Part shown: piece after piece, positions 1 to 8,934 of the stretch
Layout: the number at the start of each line of letters is the position of its first letter
Position numbering within the stretch: the first letter of the stretch is position 1
Source: Thiothrix subterranea
Lineage (GTDB): Bacteria > Pseudomonadota > Gammaproteobacteria > Thiotrichales > Thiotrichaceae
Assembly (NCBI RefSeq): GCF_016772315.1
Contig: NZ_CP053482.1
Coordinates: 1,550,001 to 1,614,000 of the forward strand
Reading direction: 5' to 3'
Length of the DNA: 64,000 nucleotides
The notes under the pieces: generated by a model
The model's input: the letters and a program-made list of their open reading frames with translations, nothing else
The model's database searches: none
What the model was told of the DNA's origin: nothing
Program-made: the position numbers and the translations under genes

Positions 1-571
1 TATTCATCAAAATTGCCAAGCCTTTGCTGGGGTAAAACCAGTAGTCGATTCCCGCCTGCAACGAGGCGGCGCGTTCCGCCGGTTCGCCAAAGCGTGCCAC
101 CACGATTTCAGGCTCGTAATTGATGACCGGCATATAAATTAAGCGCTGCACCCGCAAATCATTGGCAATTTTCACATCCGCTTCCGCCATCGTGTATTTC
201 CATTGCCCGCTTGCCATGCCTTCACGCTTGGTATTGTTGGTTTGGAAACTGTCAAACTGCGCAGGTGTGGCTTGCAATTCAGCAATGATTTTGGCTTCAA
301 ACAAGCCGAGGCGTTGTGTGCCGAAATAGGCTTCGAGGGTACGCTTACCGCTTTCGTGCGCAAATACCGCCATTTCCGGGAAGCTGTGCAAGCGTTCGAT
401 CACATCCTTCAGCGTGGCTTTGCCAATGTCTAAGTGGAACACCTGCGGATTGCCTTCGGCACTAAGAGTGACTTGCCAAGGCAAATCTTCAGGGTGTTGG
501 GGGGAAGAGTCGCAGCCGGTCATGCCAAGAGTCAGGGCAAGTAGGCTACTCAATATCAGTGTGTGTTTCAT
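1..571 (-). CDS. Putative lipoprotein, cut by the window edge
   Basis: The minus strand is open from an ATG at 571 to the window edge, giving at least 190 residues with no stop, so the 3' end lies outside the window. The start MKHTLILSSLLALTLGMTGC is a lipoprotein signal peptide with a lipobox ending in Cys20 and a charged, proline-containing stretch after it. The mature part is soluble-looking, with no membrane segments. I do not recognise the family. It is probably an outer- or inner-membrane-anchored periplasmic protein. It shares its orientation with the cysB-like gene upstream (45 bp gap), so the two could be co-transcribed. Confidence 0.7.
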   Translation of the reverse strand, partial: MKHTLILSSLLALTLGMTGCDSSPQHPEDLPWQVTLSAEGNPQVFHLDIGKATLKDVIERLHSFPEMAVFAHESGKRTLEAYFGTQRLGLFEAKIIAELQATPAQFDSFQTNNTKREGMASGQWKYTMAEADVKIANDLRVQRLIYMPVINYEPEIVVARFGEPAERAASLQAGIDYWFYPSKGLAILMN

Positions 572-616
572 GTACCATCTTCTCAATCACGAACGCTCAT
601 TATAACGCCCCCACGC

Positions 617-1522
617 TTACACATACCACTCTTCACTCTCCCCCTGCTCCACCAGCAAATCCACCATCTCCATCACGTATTGCTTGAGGTACTTATTTTT
701 CAGCCACGCCACGCGGGTAGTGGAAAGCGGGAACAGGTGCGACAAATCCCGCAACACCAAATCGTCGTCGTGAATATGCGAATACGCCATTTTCGCAATA
801 ATCCCCGCGCCAAACCCCAGCCGCACGTAGCTGATAATCACATCGGTATCGGTCGCCGCAAACGTCACATCCAACGCCAAGCCTGCATGACGAAACGTTT
901 CATGGATTTTGGAACGCCCCGTAAACCCGAAAATGTAGGTCAACACCGGATGCGCCGCAATACGCGCCAACGTCAGCTTACCCTCCGCCAGCGGATGCCC
1001 ATCCGGTAGCACCAGCCCGTGATTCCAGTCGTAGCATTTACGGCTGTCTAACGCGGAATCTTTGTCCAACTCTTCAGTACACACCGCAATATCCGCCTTG
1101 CCAGCGTGCAGCATTCGCACCAATTCCACCGGCGTGCCCTGCAAAAAATGAATCGCCACATCGGGGTAACGCTGGCGAAATTCCAACATCACTTCCGGCA
1201 AAAAATACTTGGCTTGGGTATGCGTGGTGGCGATGCGAATTTCACCACGGGTTTGCAGACGGTAATCGTCCGCCACCGCACGAATATTTTCCAGTGACTG
1301 CTCGATACGGTCGAGTTCCTGCACAATCGCTTTGCACACTGGCGTTGCTTCCACCAGCCGTTTGCCTTTGCGCTCAAACAACGGCATCCCCAGCTCTTCT
1401 TCCAGCAAACCCAATTGGCGACTGACAGCAGATTGCACAATGTAATGCTGATCCGCCGCCCGCGACACATTCATGCCATTATTCAGCAACGTTTTGAGTA
1501 AGCGTAATTGGAACAATTTCAT
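617..1522 (-). CDS. CysB-like LysR-family regulator
   Basis: This 301-residue LysR-type transcription factor has an N-terminal winged helix-turn-helix (about 1-60, with AADQHYIVQSAVSRQLGLLEEELG) and a C-terminal periplasmic-binding-like sensor domain. The CysB signature TTHTQAKYFLP (about 98-108) and the later FGFTGRS and AATDTDVIISYVRLGFGAGIIA blocks match CysB/Cbl rather than generic LysR proteins. In enterobacteria CysB controls sulfate assimilation in response to N-acetylserine and thiosulfate. It is slightly shorter than E. coli CysB (324 residues). It is divergent from an ATP-sulfurylase-like gene, which fits a role in sulfur metabolism. Whether it is the main CysB or a paralogue cannot be settled here. 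Confidence 0.88.
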   Translation of the reverse strand: MKLFQLRLLKTLLNNGMNVSRAADQHYIVQSAVSRQLGLLEEELGMPLFERKGKRLVEATPVCKAIVQELDRIEQSLENIRAVADDYRLQTRGEIRIATTHTQAKYFLPEVMLEFRQRYPDVAIHFLQGTPVELVRMLHAGKADIAVCTEELDKDSALDSRKCYDWNHGLVLPDGHPLAEGKLTLARIAAHPVLTYIFGFTGRSKIHETFRHAGLALDVTFAATDTDVIISYVRLGFGAGIIAKMAYSHIHDDDLVLRDLSHLFPLSTTRVAWLKNKYLKQYVMEMVDLLVEQGESEEWYV

Positions 1523-1545
1523 GCTTTATCGCTTTTTAAGATAAC

Positions 1546-1562
1546 TATAGCGAATTATAGCG
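1546..1562. promoter_or_regulatory. Candidate LysR operator, two TATAGCG repeats
   Basis: The divergent gap between the cysB-like gene and the sulfurylase-like gene contains TATAGCG at 1546-1552 and again at 1556-1562, one helical turn apart in AT-rich DNA. LysR-type regulators often bind in such divergent gaps. The assignment rests on position and repetition only. Confidence 0.3.
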
Positions 1563-1627
1563 TTTTTAATTATTTACGCCTTATCCCATACTTGCCTGCA
1601 ACCGAAGATTACCGAGAGGCACAGCCC

Positions 1628-2512
1628 ATGAGCATCCTGCACAAAATCGTCAACCACAACGAAATCAGTACATTAGAACTGCTGTTGAATGGCGCATTCG
1701 CACCGTTGCACGGCTACCTCAATCAAGATGACCATTGCAGCGTCTTGCAACGCAATCGCCTAGCAAACGGCACATTATGGCCGCTGCCACTGGCACTGTC
1801 CCTGACCCCGGCGGAAAAACGCGAAGCACAACTCAGCGGGCGCATCGTGCTGGTCGACGGGCTGGAACGCCGCGCCATTGCCGAAGTCAGCGTGGAAAGC
1901 TTCTACCGCCTGCCTGCGGATGTCGCCGAACTGGCACAAGCATTTGACCCAGCACGTACCCCTGACACGTGGTACGCCAGCGGCACAGTCAAACCGTTGC
2001 AGAAAATCCTGCATCCGGCGTTTAACAGCCTGCGTTTCAACGTCCCCGCCCTGCGTCAAAACGTGCAAGACTGGAACAGCATTATTGCAGTGCAAGCCGC
2101 GCCCACGCTGGATAGCAACGACTTGCAACGCGCCTGCGAATGGCTGACCGATACCGAAACCGGCGGCGGCTTGCTGGTACAAATTGGCATCAATGAAACG
2201 TCCCCCGATTTCAACCAGCAAGTGCGTGAACTGCGCAATCAAGTCAAATGCACCTCGGCACGTCAGGTCAAACTGTCGCTGTTACCGTGCGTGGAAGGAC
2301 TGGGTGAAAACCGTTGCCTGCTGCTGCAAGCACTGGTGAGCCGTAACTATGGCGCAACGGGCTTTGTGGTCGGCAAACACATCTCGCCCGAAGCCCGCCG
2401 CTGGCTCTTGAAACACCATGACGAACTGGGTTTGGACATTATTCCGGTACGGGCGCAACGCCCCCAAGCCGCGAAACCGACGGTACGTCATCTACTTTGT
2501 GAAGCTGCCTGA
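1628..2512 (+). CDS. Degenerate ATP-sulfurylase-like protein
   Basis: I place the start at the ATG at 1628 (MSILHKIVNH), preceded by GAGAGG, which gives 294 residues; the frame is open further upstream but lacks a good site. Residues about 12-60 (ELLLNGAFAPLHGYLNQDD...LANGTLWPLPLAL) match the N-terminal PUA-like domain of sulfate adenylyltransferase (Sat). The following region aligns with the catalytic domain, but the key motifs are altered: the usual QxRNPxHRAH reads as QAAPTL, and the GRDHAG loop reads as VGKHIS in NYGATGFVVGKHIS. It is also about 100 residues shorter than normal Sat. It is therefore probably not an active sulfurylase and may be regulatory or structural. It is divergent from a cysB-like gene. 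Confidence 0.75.
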   Translation: MSILHKIVNHNEISTLELLLNGAFAPLHGYLNQDDHCSVLQRNRLANGTLWPLPLALSLTPAEKREAQLSGRIVLVDGLERRAIAEVSVESFYRLPADVAELAQAFDPARTPDTWYASGTVKPLQKILHPAFNSLRFNVPALRQNVQDWNSIIAVQAAPTLDSNDLQRACEWLTDTETGGGLLVQIGINETSPDFNQQVRELRNQVKCTSARQVKLSLLPCVEGLGENRCLLLQALVSRNYGATGFVVGKHISPEARRWLLKHHDELGLDIIPVRAQRPQAAKPTVRHLLCEAA

Positions 2513-2547
2513 GACTTACTTACCTCTCCTCAGGTGGCGCGATCCGG

Positions 2548-2572
2548 TACGGGCTTCGGCCCGTATTTCTTT
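2548..2572 (+). terminator. Rho-independent terminator with UUCG loop
   Basis: A perfect 7-bp stem TACGGGC/GCCCGTA closes a TTCG tetraloop and is followed by TTTCTTT. It lies 35 bp after the sulfurylase-like gene, between it and the convergent tonB gene. Confidence 0.88.
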
Positions 2573-2581
2573 GCCCGCATT

Positions 2582-3358
2582 TTACCAATCCAGCTTAAAA
2601 TTCACTTTCAAGGCAAAATCCCACTGCGCTTTGTGAATACCCGCCGGAAACGGTAATGCACCAGAACTGGCGTTCACCGCTTGCAGCGCTGCTTTATCCA
2701 GCCAGTCATTGCCGGAACTCTGACTCACCCGTGCGCCCGTGATCGTGCCATTCGGCAATACCGTGAAAGACACGGTGACGGTGCCTTCCACTTCAGCTTT
2801 TTCAGCCATGCGTGGGTATTGCTTGCGGGCGGCAATCAGGCTTTGCAATTTTTGGCGGTAAGCGGCTTCGGCGGCGGCGTTATTCACGACAGGCGCAGCA
2901 GATGCCGCGACACGTTGCACCGGACGGGGGGCGGGTGCAAGAACGGGTGCAGGACGAGGTGCAACCACGGGCGCTGGCGGGACAATTTCCTTCACTGGCG
3001 CTGGCTGAGAAACAACTTCCGGCTTCGGTTCAGGTCGCTTACGGGGCTTTTCCGGTTTAGGGGCAGGTTTGGGCTTTTCCGGCGGTTTAGGCTTCTCGAC
3101 AGGCTTGGGTTTTACTACCGGTTTAGATTCGGGCTTAGACGGCGGCACTGGTTGTGCAACAGGTGGTGGCGCTATCGGCTCAGGTGGTGCAAGTTGGGGC
3201 GGCGGCGGTGCTGGCTGGAATTGCGCAAGCGATAATGTGAGCGGTTGTTCTTCCGGCACACTCAGTTTTTCTTGCCACAGCAGCAAAGGCAATGCTACCA
3301 GCAATAACGTGCCATGCAACAACGCAGAAACACCGAATCCGGCTAGATGCCCTTTCAC
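2582..3358 (-). CDS. tonB: TonB family energy transducer
   Basis: This 258-residue protein has one N-terminal membrane helix (FGVSALLHGTLLLVALPLLLW, about 8-28), then a long Pro/Lys/Glu-rich spacer (about 47-150) with PKP and EKPKPPEKPKP repeats, and a C-terminal TonB domain (about 165-258, YPRMAEKAEVEGTVTVSFTVLPNGTI). It couples the inner-membrane proton-motive force to TonB-dependent outer-membrane receptors. The start is GTG at 3358, overlapping the upstream stop as GTGA, so it is translationally coupled to whatever precedes it. That overlap is typical of exbD-tonB, but here the upstream gene is a DUF1016 chimera. No exbB or exbD is present in the window, so it must rely on ExbBD encoded elsewhere. 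Confidence 0.93.
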   Translation of the reverse strand: MKGHLAGFGVSALLHGTLLLVALPLLLWQEKLSVPEEQPLTLSLAQFQPAPPPPQLAPPEPIAPPPVAQPVPPSKPESKPVVKPKPVEKPKPPEKPKPAPKPEKPRKRPEPKPEVVSQPAPVKEIVPPAPVVAPRPAPVLAPAPRPVQRVAASAAPVVNNAAAEAAYRQKLQSLIAARKQYPRMAEKAEVEGTVTVSFTVLPNGTITGARVSQSSGNDWLDKAALQAVNASSGALPFPAGIHKAQWDFALKVNFKLDW

Positions 3359-4122
3359 TGCGCGTGCTCGCTCTGGATAGAGACGGCGGCAAACTGCTTG
3401 GCTTTCAACACATCCAACACGCTGATGCTGATGTGGTCAATACGAAACTGCCTGCCCACGAACGAGAACCCCTTACCTAACTCCAGTAGAAACGGTTGCA
3501 GCTTGGTGATAATCGCCGCTTCCAACGTGCTTTCGCGGTAAAGCCCTGTTTCTGGTAAATCCAAAAATTCCAGCACGTAAGGGTCTTTGATAAATTCGCC
3601 CGTTGGTAATTTATCAGGTAGGGATTCTGGCTGGTCTTGGGTGTTAGGCACAACCAATAGCCGTTCGTAATAGTGGCTCGCAAGATTGCGTTCTAGTTGA
3701 CGAGAACTCCACTGATGAGTAGCCGCTTCATGCAAGTAATAGTCTCTTGCCTGTGGATTTTCGACCCGCATGATCAGCCGATAGTGCGTCCACGGCAATT
3801 GGCTACGCACTGCGTAGCCTTTTTCAAACTCAGGAAAAGTCAGGAAAAACTGGCGACAATTCTTCAAATTAGCCAGCGAAAATCCTTTGCCGAACTCGTC
3901 ACCCAATTGCTTGGCAAGATTGCGGATGAGGTAATGCCCATAATCTGCCCGATCTTTGCCAGCCAACTCTTCCTCAACAATACGTTGACCAATTTTCCAA
4001 TACGCTAGAACCATCACTGTATTGACGGATGCGTAAGCCTGTTTTCGGGCATCTGCCAAAATACCGCGAATATCAGCAAAGAAACGCTCAGTCGCTGGCA
4101 TTACATTCTTCAATCTTGCCAC
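3355..4122 (-). CDS. DUF1016 (YhcG-like) protein with a replaced C-terminus
   Basis: Residues 1 to about 225 match the DUF1016/YhcG family: an N-terminal helical domain (YWKIGQRIVEEELAGKDRADYGHYLIRNLAKQL) followed by the beginning of the PD-(D/E)XK nuclease domain (FLDLPETGLYRESTLEAAIITKLQPFLLELGKGFSFVGRQFRI). Full-length members continue with the nuclease core (DFYxDLxFYNxxLxCFVxIDLK). That core is missing. After FRI the protein ends with DHISISVLDVLKAKQFAAVS and IQSEHAQ, which resembles the tail of ExbD/TolR proteins and overlaps tonB by 4 bp. The gene is therefore probably a non-functional nuclease produced by recombination into an exbD-tonB operon. The family match is firm; the ExbD origin of the tail is inferred. 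Confidence 0.75.
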   Translation of the reverse strand: MARLKNVMPATERFFADIRGILADARKQAYASVNTVMVLAYWKIGQRIVEEELAGKDRADYGHYLIRNLAKQLGDEFGKGFSLANLKNCRQFFLTFPEFEKGYAVRSQLPWTHYRLIMRVENPQARDYYLHEAATHQWSSRQLERNLASHYYERLLVVPNTQDQPESLPDKLPTGEFIKDPYVLEFLDLPETGLYRESTLEAAIITKLQPFLLELGKGFSFVGRQFRIDHISISVLDVLKAKQFAAVSIQSEHAQ

Positions 4123-4174
4123 CTTACCTTGTGCTGTAAAACGTCATCAGAATAACGAGTTGAGGCATTGTAAT

Positions 4175-4549
4175 CTAATCCCGACTGAAAATACCGTTAG
4201 ACGTAATTGCCACTTCATTCACCCAGCGCTCGGAGGTTTTGCCCACGCAAGCCTCTACCGTTTTGCCATCTGCAAGCTGGGCTTCCACGCTGTAGCCTCT
4301 GCCCGGTTCGTGATTCAGGGTAATAATACGGGTTTCGCCAGCGCGTAATTGTGTTAACAAAATTTTTTCCTGACTCAAATCGTTACCGTGCTCGATTTTT
4401 AACAAGGGAATGGTTTCGCCGCGCATGTTTTCGATGGTCACAAACAGCGGACGACCGGGGTATTGCTGAGCGTACCAAAGCTGCATTGCGACGATTCCCA
4501 CCAGTAAACCGAGGCTACCCGCTATCCCAATGTGTTTGAAAGTGATCAT
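4175..4549 (-). CDS. Small membrane-anchored hypothetical protein
   Basis: This 124-residue protein has one N-terminal hydrophobic helix (IGIAGSLGLLVGIVAMQLWYA, about 7-27) and a polar C-terminal domain of about 95 residues, rich in beta-type sequence, with a single cysteine (VEACVGK). The topology suggests an inner-membrane anchor with a periplasmic domain. I do not recognise the family. It stands alone, 53 bp before the DUF1016 gene on the same strand. Confidence 0.6.
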   Translation of the reverse strand: MITFKHIGIAGSLGLLVGIVAMQLWYAQQYPGRPLFVTIENMRGETIPLLKIEHGNDLSQEKILLTQLRAGETRIITLNHEPGRGYSVEAQLADGKTVEACVGKTSERWVNEVAITSNGIFSRD

Positions 4550-4707
4550 GTTGACTCGTGCCTGTACTAGACTAACGGTGCATCATTACCGACAAGTCTT
4601 CGCGTGACATTGAGATTGGTCAATTGTGTTTATTAACAAATACTAATATACTCAATACGCTTAACATACGTTAATTTAACCACCTATATTTAAAGAAGGA
4701 ACCCACC

Positions 4708-4902
4708 ATGACACTTAGTAACGCTATCCAAGTTTTCGCAGGCATTATGATTTTAGTCGCGCTGATTTTAGGGGCAACCGTCTCTGAAGCAGTAGGCTTT
4801 TGGTTGATGGTATTTATCGCTGTCAACCTGATTCAGTCCGCTTTCACTGGCTTCTGCCCAGCGGCAATGGTTCTGAAAAAAATGCCATTCATCAAAGCGT
4901 AA
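4708..4902 (+). CDS. DUF2892 (YgaP-type) small membrane protein
   Basis: The 64-residue product consists of two hydrophobic helices (IQVFAGIMILVALILGATV and VGFWLMVFIAVNLIQSAF) followed by FTGFCPAAMVLKKM. This Phe-x-x-Phe-Cys-Pro ending is typical of the DUF2892 membrane module found alone or fused to rhodanese domains (YgaP) in sulfur metabolism. AAGAAGG precedes the ATG. The upstream 150 bp is AT-rich and probably holds the promoter. A link to sulfide or sulfane-sulfur handling is inferred from the family only. Confidence 0.8.
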   Translation: MTLSNAIQVFAGIMILVALILGATVSEAVGFWLMVFIAVNLIQSAFTGFCPAAMVLKKMPFIKA

Positions 4903-4908
4903 ACCACC

Positions 4909-6501
4909 CTACGCTACCGGCAGGGTGAACGAAAACGTTGCGCCCTGCTCCGGTTCGGATTCCACCCACAAGCGCCCACCGTGTGCCTCGATAATCGAAC
5001 GGCACAATGACAAACCGATTCCCATCCCCTGCGCCCCTTTCGTGGTAACAAACGCATCAAACACGCGCTGCTTGAGTTCGGTGTCCATCCCAGAACCGGT
5101 GTCAGAAATATCGACTTGCACACACCCCGTCTGATTCAGAAAACTCCGTACCAAAATTTGACGACGGTGGCTAGGTGTATCGTGCATTGCATCACGTCCA
5201 TTTTGCACAATATTTAGAATAACCTGTTGAATTTGAATAATATCCAGCGGAATATCCGGCACCGTATCATCCAGTTCCAGCAATAGCGGCACATCCAAGC
5301 GGGTTGTTCCGGTTTTGCTCAGGTGCAAGGCTTCGTGAATCACTTGTTCCACACACGCCATCACTTTGTGCGGGGGTTGTTTGCGTACCAAGGCCCGCAT
5401 CCGCCGGATAATTTCTGATGCACGCAACGCTTGTTGCTGAATCGCTTGCAGCGGTTCTTGCAAACGGGCACTGGCGCCGTCGGCTTGCAAAATGCGCTGG
5501 CACGCGCTGGCGTAATTGGCGACCGCTGCAAGGGGTTGATTGAGTTCATGCGCAATCCCCGATGCCATTTCCCCCAAGGTATTCAAGCGCACCATTTGGT
5601 CAAGGTCGGTCTGGTGTTGCAAAATTTCGTGCTGAGCTTGTTCGCGCAAGGTTTCTTCCTGATCCAACTGGTATGCCAGCCGAATCACGATCAGCACAAT
5701 CACCATCACCATTCCTGACGCCAGCAAGGATTCCACTTGCGTATGTGTCAACGTGCGGTGCTCAACCAATACCGGCAACCAGCCCAACAGCGGCGGGAAC
5801 AGCGCCATGAGAAACATCACCCGCCGCACCACCAAACCACCGGAGGCATTGCTCGCCATAATGCGGAAAAAACCTTTTTCCACTTTTGCCAGAATAATCC
5901 CCCAACCGACCAACGCAAACGCGGTCGCGGTGGGCAGCGCCATGCCCGCCTCGCCGGTAAATACCTTGAACATGTCTTCTTGATGGGCATAGCCAAAAAA
6001 TACCGCCACCAACAGCATGACACTGAAAAAAGCCGCCCATTGCGCCACATTAATCAATGATTGACGTTCCAGACTGAGGAAAAACAATCCCGTACAGGTG
6101 AGAATAAACGCCATGCCCGCTTGGGGCGAATCTTTCGCATCCGACAAATTCAACCACGTTAACGGCGTTAAACCCTGCCCCAATAATGCATCGGGGATAC
6201 TGTGCCAAGAACTCAACAACATCAGTAAGCCCAACACAACGCCACCGAGAGCCAGCAAGCGTCCCGCCATACGCCGTAGTAAGGATGTTTTTTCAGGCTG
6301 CAATAAAAACAGTGCCGCCCCTGTGAACACGAATGAAAATGCCGCACCCGGCGTCATCAACGGCAAATCTTTTTCGACACGATACAACGCAGGGATGTGA
6401 TTAAACCACCCCACCAATACCACTACGCCCACCAACATTACGCCAAACGCGGCCAGATGAGCCAAGCGATGCAAAAATAACAAATGGTGTTCTGTATACA
6501 T
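4909..6501 (-). CDS. Membrane sensor histidine kinase
   Basis: The 530-residue protein begins with about eight membrane helices over residues 10-270, with no recognisable PAS or HAMP domain. A short coiled coil then leads to a HisKA H-box (TLGEMASGIAHELNQPLAAVANYASAC, phospho-acceptor His about 317) and a HATPase domain with N-box (NIVQNGRDAM), G1 (DTGSGMD) and G2 (GMGIGLSLCRSIIEAHGGRLW). The catalytic module resembles the FixL/DctB/TodS type. No response regulator gene adjoins it, so it is an orphan kinase. The multi-helix N-terminus probably senses a membrane or respiratory signal. It is divergent from glcB, but no evidence links them beyond position. Confidence 0.87.
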   Translation of the reverse strand: MYTEHHLLFLHRLAHLAAFGVMLVGVVVLVGWFNHIPALYRVEKDLPLMTPGAAFSFVFTGAALFLLQPEKTSLLRRMAGRLLALGGVVLGLLMLLSSWHSIPDALLGQGLTPLTWLNLSDAKDSPQAGMAFILTCTGLFFLSLERQSLINVAQWAAFFSVMLLVAVFFGYAHQEDMFKVFTGEAGMALPTATAFALVGWGIILAKVEKGFFRIMASNASGGLVVRRVMFLMALFPPLLGWLPVLVEHRTLTHTQVESLLASGMVMVIVLIVIRLAYQLDQEETLREQAQHEILQHQTDLDQMVRLNTLGEMASGIAHELNQPLAAVANYASACQRILQADGASARLQEPLQAIQQQALRASEIIRRMRALVRKQPPHKVMACVEQVIHEALHLSKTGTTRLDVPLLLELDDTVPDIPLDIIQIQQVILNIVQNGRDAMHDTPSHRRQILVRSFLNQTGCVQVDISDTGSGMDTELKQRVFDAFVTTKGAQGMGIGLSLCRSIIEAHGGRLWVESEPEQGATFSFTLPVA

Positions 6502-6682
6502 GGCTCAAAGTATATAAGAACCGCCGTCTGGCTGGAACTAGCCCACACTGCTATTCATCTGTTGACCAATGGTGCCGTTTTTAATCATTACCATTGATAA
6601 TTCTAATTTTTGCGCTTGCGGGTCTTGGGTTATAACCGGAGAATGTCGACAATTTAGTTTATTTTTTAGAGGAACGTCACGA

Positions 6683-8860
6683 ATGGGTAACAGAATTCTG
6701 GTTAGCGGCTTACAAGTGTCAACACTCTTGCATGACTTCGTAACCCAACAAGCACTGCCGGGGACAGGCATTAGTGCCACCGATTTTTGGGCAGGGCTGG
6801 CAGACATCGTTACCCGCTTTGCACCCCGCAACCGTGAACTGCTGGCAAAACGCGATGCTATCCAAGCCAAAATCGACGCTTGGCATATTGCGAACCCTGG
6901 TCAGTTTGATTTCGGCGCTTACAAAGCCTTTTTGCAAGACATCGGCTACTTACTGCCTGAAGGTGAAGCCTTTAACGTCAGCACTGCGAACGTGGATGTG
7001 GAAATCACCCACACGGCTGGGGCGCAATTGGTCGTTCCCGTCATGAATGCGCGTTTTGCGTTGAACGCGGCTAACGCACGTTGGGGCAGCTTGTACGATG
7101 CGCTGTATGGCACGGATGCAATTCCGTCCACCGATGGCGCGGCAGCAGGTAGCACTTACAACCCGGTACGTGGTAAAAAAGTTATTGAATTTGCGCGTAA
7201 TTTCTTGGATGAAGCGACGCCACTCGCCCACTTATCGCACCACCATACCAGCCGCTACCGGGTGGATGAAAGCGGTATTTTAATGGTCGAAATGATCGGC
7301 GGCTCAATCGTAGCATTGCGCGATAATAACCAATTTGTCGGCTACCGTGGCACGTTGGATGCGCCGTCAGCAATCTTGTTACGTAATAACGGTTTGCACT
7401 TTGAAATCCAAATCGACCGTAACGGCATGATTGGCAAAGAAGATGCCGCAGGTGTGAACGACATTCTGATGGAAGCCGCACTCACCACGATTATGGACTG
7501 CGAAGATTCCGTTGCCGCCGTCGATGATGTCGATAAAGTGCTGATTTACACCAACTGGCTCGGCCTGATGAAAGGCGATTTGAGCGAAACCGTCAGCAAA
7601 GGCGGTAAAACCTTTACCCGCACCTTGAACCCTGATCGTGAATACAGCGGCGCTCACGGTGGCACAGTCACCTTACCGGGACGTAGCCTGTTATTCGTGC
7701 GCAACGTTGGACATTTGATGACCAACCCGGCGATTTTAGATGCAGATGGCAATGAAATTCCTGAAGGCATTCTGGATGGTTACATGAGCGCCATGATCGC
7801 GATTCACAACCTCAACGGCAGTGCAAAATTCAGCAATTCGCGTACCGGTTCGGTGTACATTGTGAAGCCCAAAATGCACGGCCCGGAAGAAGTTGCCTTC
7901 ACCAATGACGTGTTTGACAGCATCGAAGACGCGCTGAAATTGCCCCGCCACACCCTGAAAGTCGGCATTATGGATGAAGAGCGCCGCACCACGGTGAATT
8001 TGAAAGAATGCATCCGTGCGGCGAAAGAACGTGTGGTCTTCATCAACACCGGCTTCTTGGATCGTACTGGCGATGAAATGCACACTTCGATGGAAGCAGG
8101 CCCGATGATTCGCAAGAACGACATGAAGTCGTCCGCCTGGATTCAAGCTTACGAAAACTGGAACGTCGACATCGGTTTGGAATGCGGCTTGCCGGGTCAT
8201 GCACAAATCGGCAAGGGCATGTGGGCAATTCCCGATCAAATGGCAACCATGCTGACCACCAAAATCGGGCATCCCATGGCGGGCGCAAACACGGCGTGGG
8301 TTCCATCGCCTACCGCTGCGGCGTTACACGCGCTGCATTACCACAAGGTCAATGTGTTTGCGCGTCAGGAAGAGCTTAAAAGCCGCCAGCGTGCCAATAT
8401 TGATGACATTCTCACCATTCCGGTGGCGGCGAATCCGAATTGGAGTGCGGAAGAAATCCAGCAGGAATTGGACAATAATGCGCAGGGTATCCTCGGTTAC
8501 GTGGTGCGCTGGATTAACCAAGGCGTTGGCTGTTCCAAAGTGCCGGATGTGAATGACGTGGGTTTGATGGAAGACCGTGCCACCTTGCGCATTTCCAGCC
8601 AACACATGGCAAACTGGTTACACCACGGCATTTGCACCGAGACACAAGTGCTGGAAGCGTTTAAGCGCATGGCGGCGAAAGTGGATGCGCAGAACGCAGG
8701 CGACCCGACTTACACCCAGATGAGCGGTAACTTCGACAAGAGCGTGGCGTTTAAAGCGGCATGTGATTTGGTGTTTAAAGGGCGCGAACAGCCGAATGGT
8801 TATACCGAACCGTTGCTGCATAAATACCGTGCAGAAGCGAAAGTGGCTCTGTTTTTCTAA
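6683..8860 (+). CDS. glcB: Malate synthase G
   Basis: Malate synthase G condenses glyoxylate with acetyl-CoA to malate, closing the glyoxylate cycle or glycolate pathway in the cytoplasm. The product from the ATG at 6683 ([13 protein letters not shown]) is 725 residues, close to E. coli GlcB (723). I reject the longer open frame from 6569 because the extra residues lack family similarity and AGAGG sits 10 bp before 6683. Family blocks include [49 protein letters not shown] and [23 protein letters not shown]. It is a single gene followed by a hairpin. Confidence 0.97.
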   Translation: MGNRILVSGLQVSTLLHDFVTQQALPGTGISATDFWAGLADIVTRFAPRNRELLAKRDAIQAKIDAWHIANPGQFDFGAYKAFLQDIGYLLPEGEAFNVSTANVDVEITHTAGAQLVVPVMNARFALNAANARWGSLYDALYGTDAIPSTDGAAAGSTYNPVRGKKVIEFARNFLDEATPLAHLSHHHTSRYRVDESGILMVEMIGGSIVALRDNNQFVGYRGTLDAPSAILLRNNGLHFEIQIDRNGMIGKEDAAGVNDILMEAALTTIMDCEDSVAAVDDVDKVLIYTNWLGLMKGDLSETVSKGGKTFTRTLNPDREYSGAHGGTVTLPGRSLLFVRNVGHLMTNPAILDADGNEIPEGILDGYMSAMIAIHNLNGSAKFSNSRTGSVYIVKPKMHGPEEVAFTNDVFDSIEDALKLPRHTLKVGIMDEERRTTVNLKECIRAAKERVVFINTGFLDRTGDEMHTSMEAGPMIRKNDMKSSAWIQAYENWNVDIGLECGLPGHAQIGKGMWAIPDQMATMLTTKIGHPMAGANTAWVPSPTAAALHALHYHKVNVFARQEELKSRQRANIDDILTIPVAANPNWSAEEIQQELDNNAQGILGYVVRWINQGVGCSKVPDVNDVGLMEDRATLRISSQHMANWLHHGICTETQVLEAFKRMAAKVDAQNAGDPTYTQMSGNFDKSVAFKAACDLVFKGREQPNGYTEPLLHKYRAEAKVALFF

Positions 8861-8887
8861 GGCTACGCCTTAACCCCCCATCCCCAG

Positions 8888-8912
8888 CCCTTCCCCCGCA
8901 AGGGGTGAAGGG
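8888..8912. terminator. Strong hairpin between glcB and a convergent gene
   Basis: The stem CCCTTCCCCC / GGGGTGAAGGG around a GCAA loop lies 28 bp after glcB and 23 bp from the end of the convergent lipoprotein gene. The C-rich lead-in (CCCCCCATCCCCAGCCC, 8874-8890) looks like a dispersed intergenic repeat rather than a plain terminator; there is no T-run on either strand. It could serve as a bidirectional transcript end. Confidence 0.5.
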
Positions 8913-8934
8913 AGCAATGGAGCAGGGAGTAAAA

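Noticed and set aside
2888-3200. Repeat-rich DNA considered as a CRISPR-like or satellite array
   Set aside because: The repeats are codon-level Pro/Lys/Glu repeats of TonB with irregular spacing; no CRISPR array is visible anywhere in the window.
2681-3235. Open frame of 184 codons on the plus strand opposite tonB
   Set aside because: It mirrors the Pro/Lys-rich repeat of TonB and gives an Arg/Phe/Gly-rich product without similarity; a shadow of the real gene.
6569-6682. Upstream extension of malate synthase G
   Set aside because: No family similarity, and the ATG at 6683 has a ribosome-binding site and gives the usual length.
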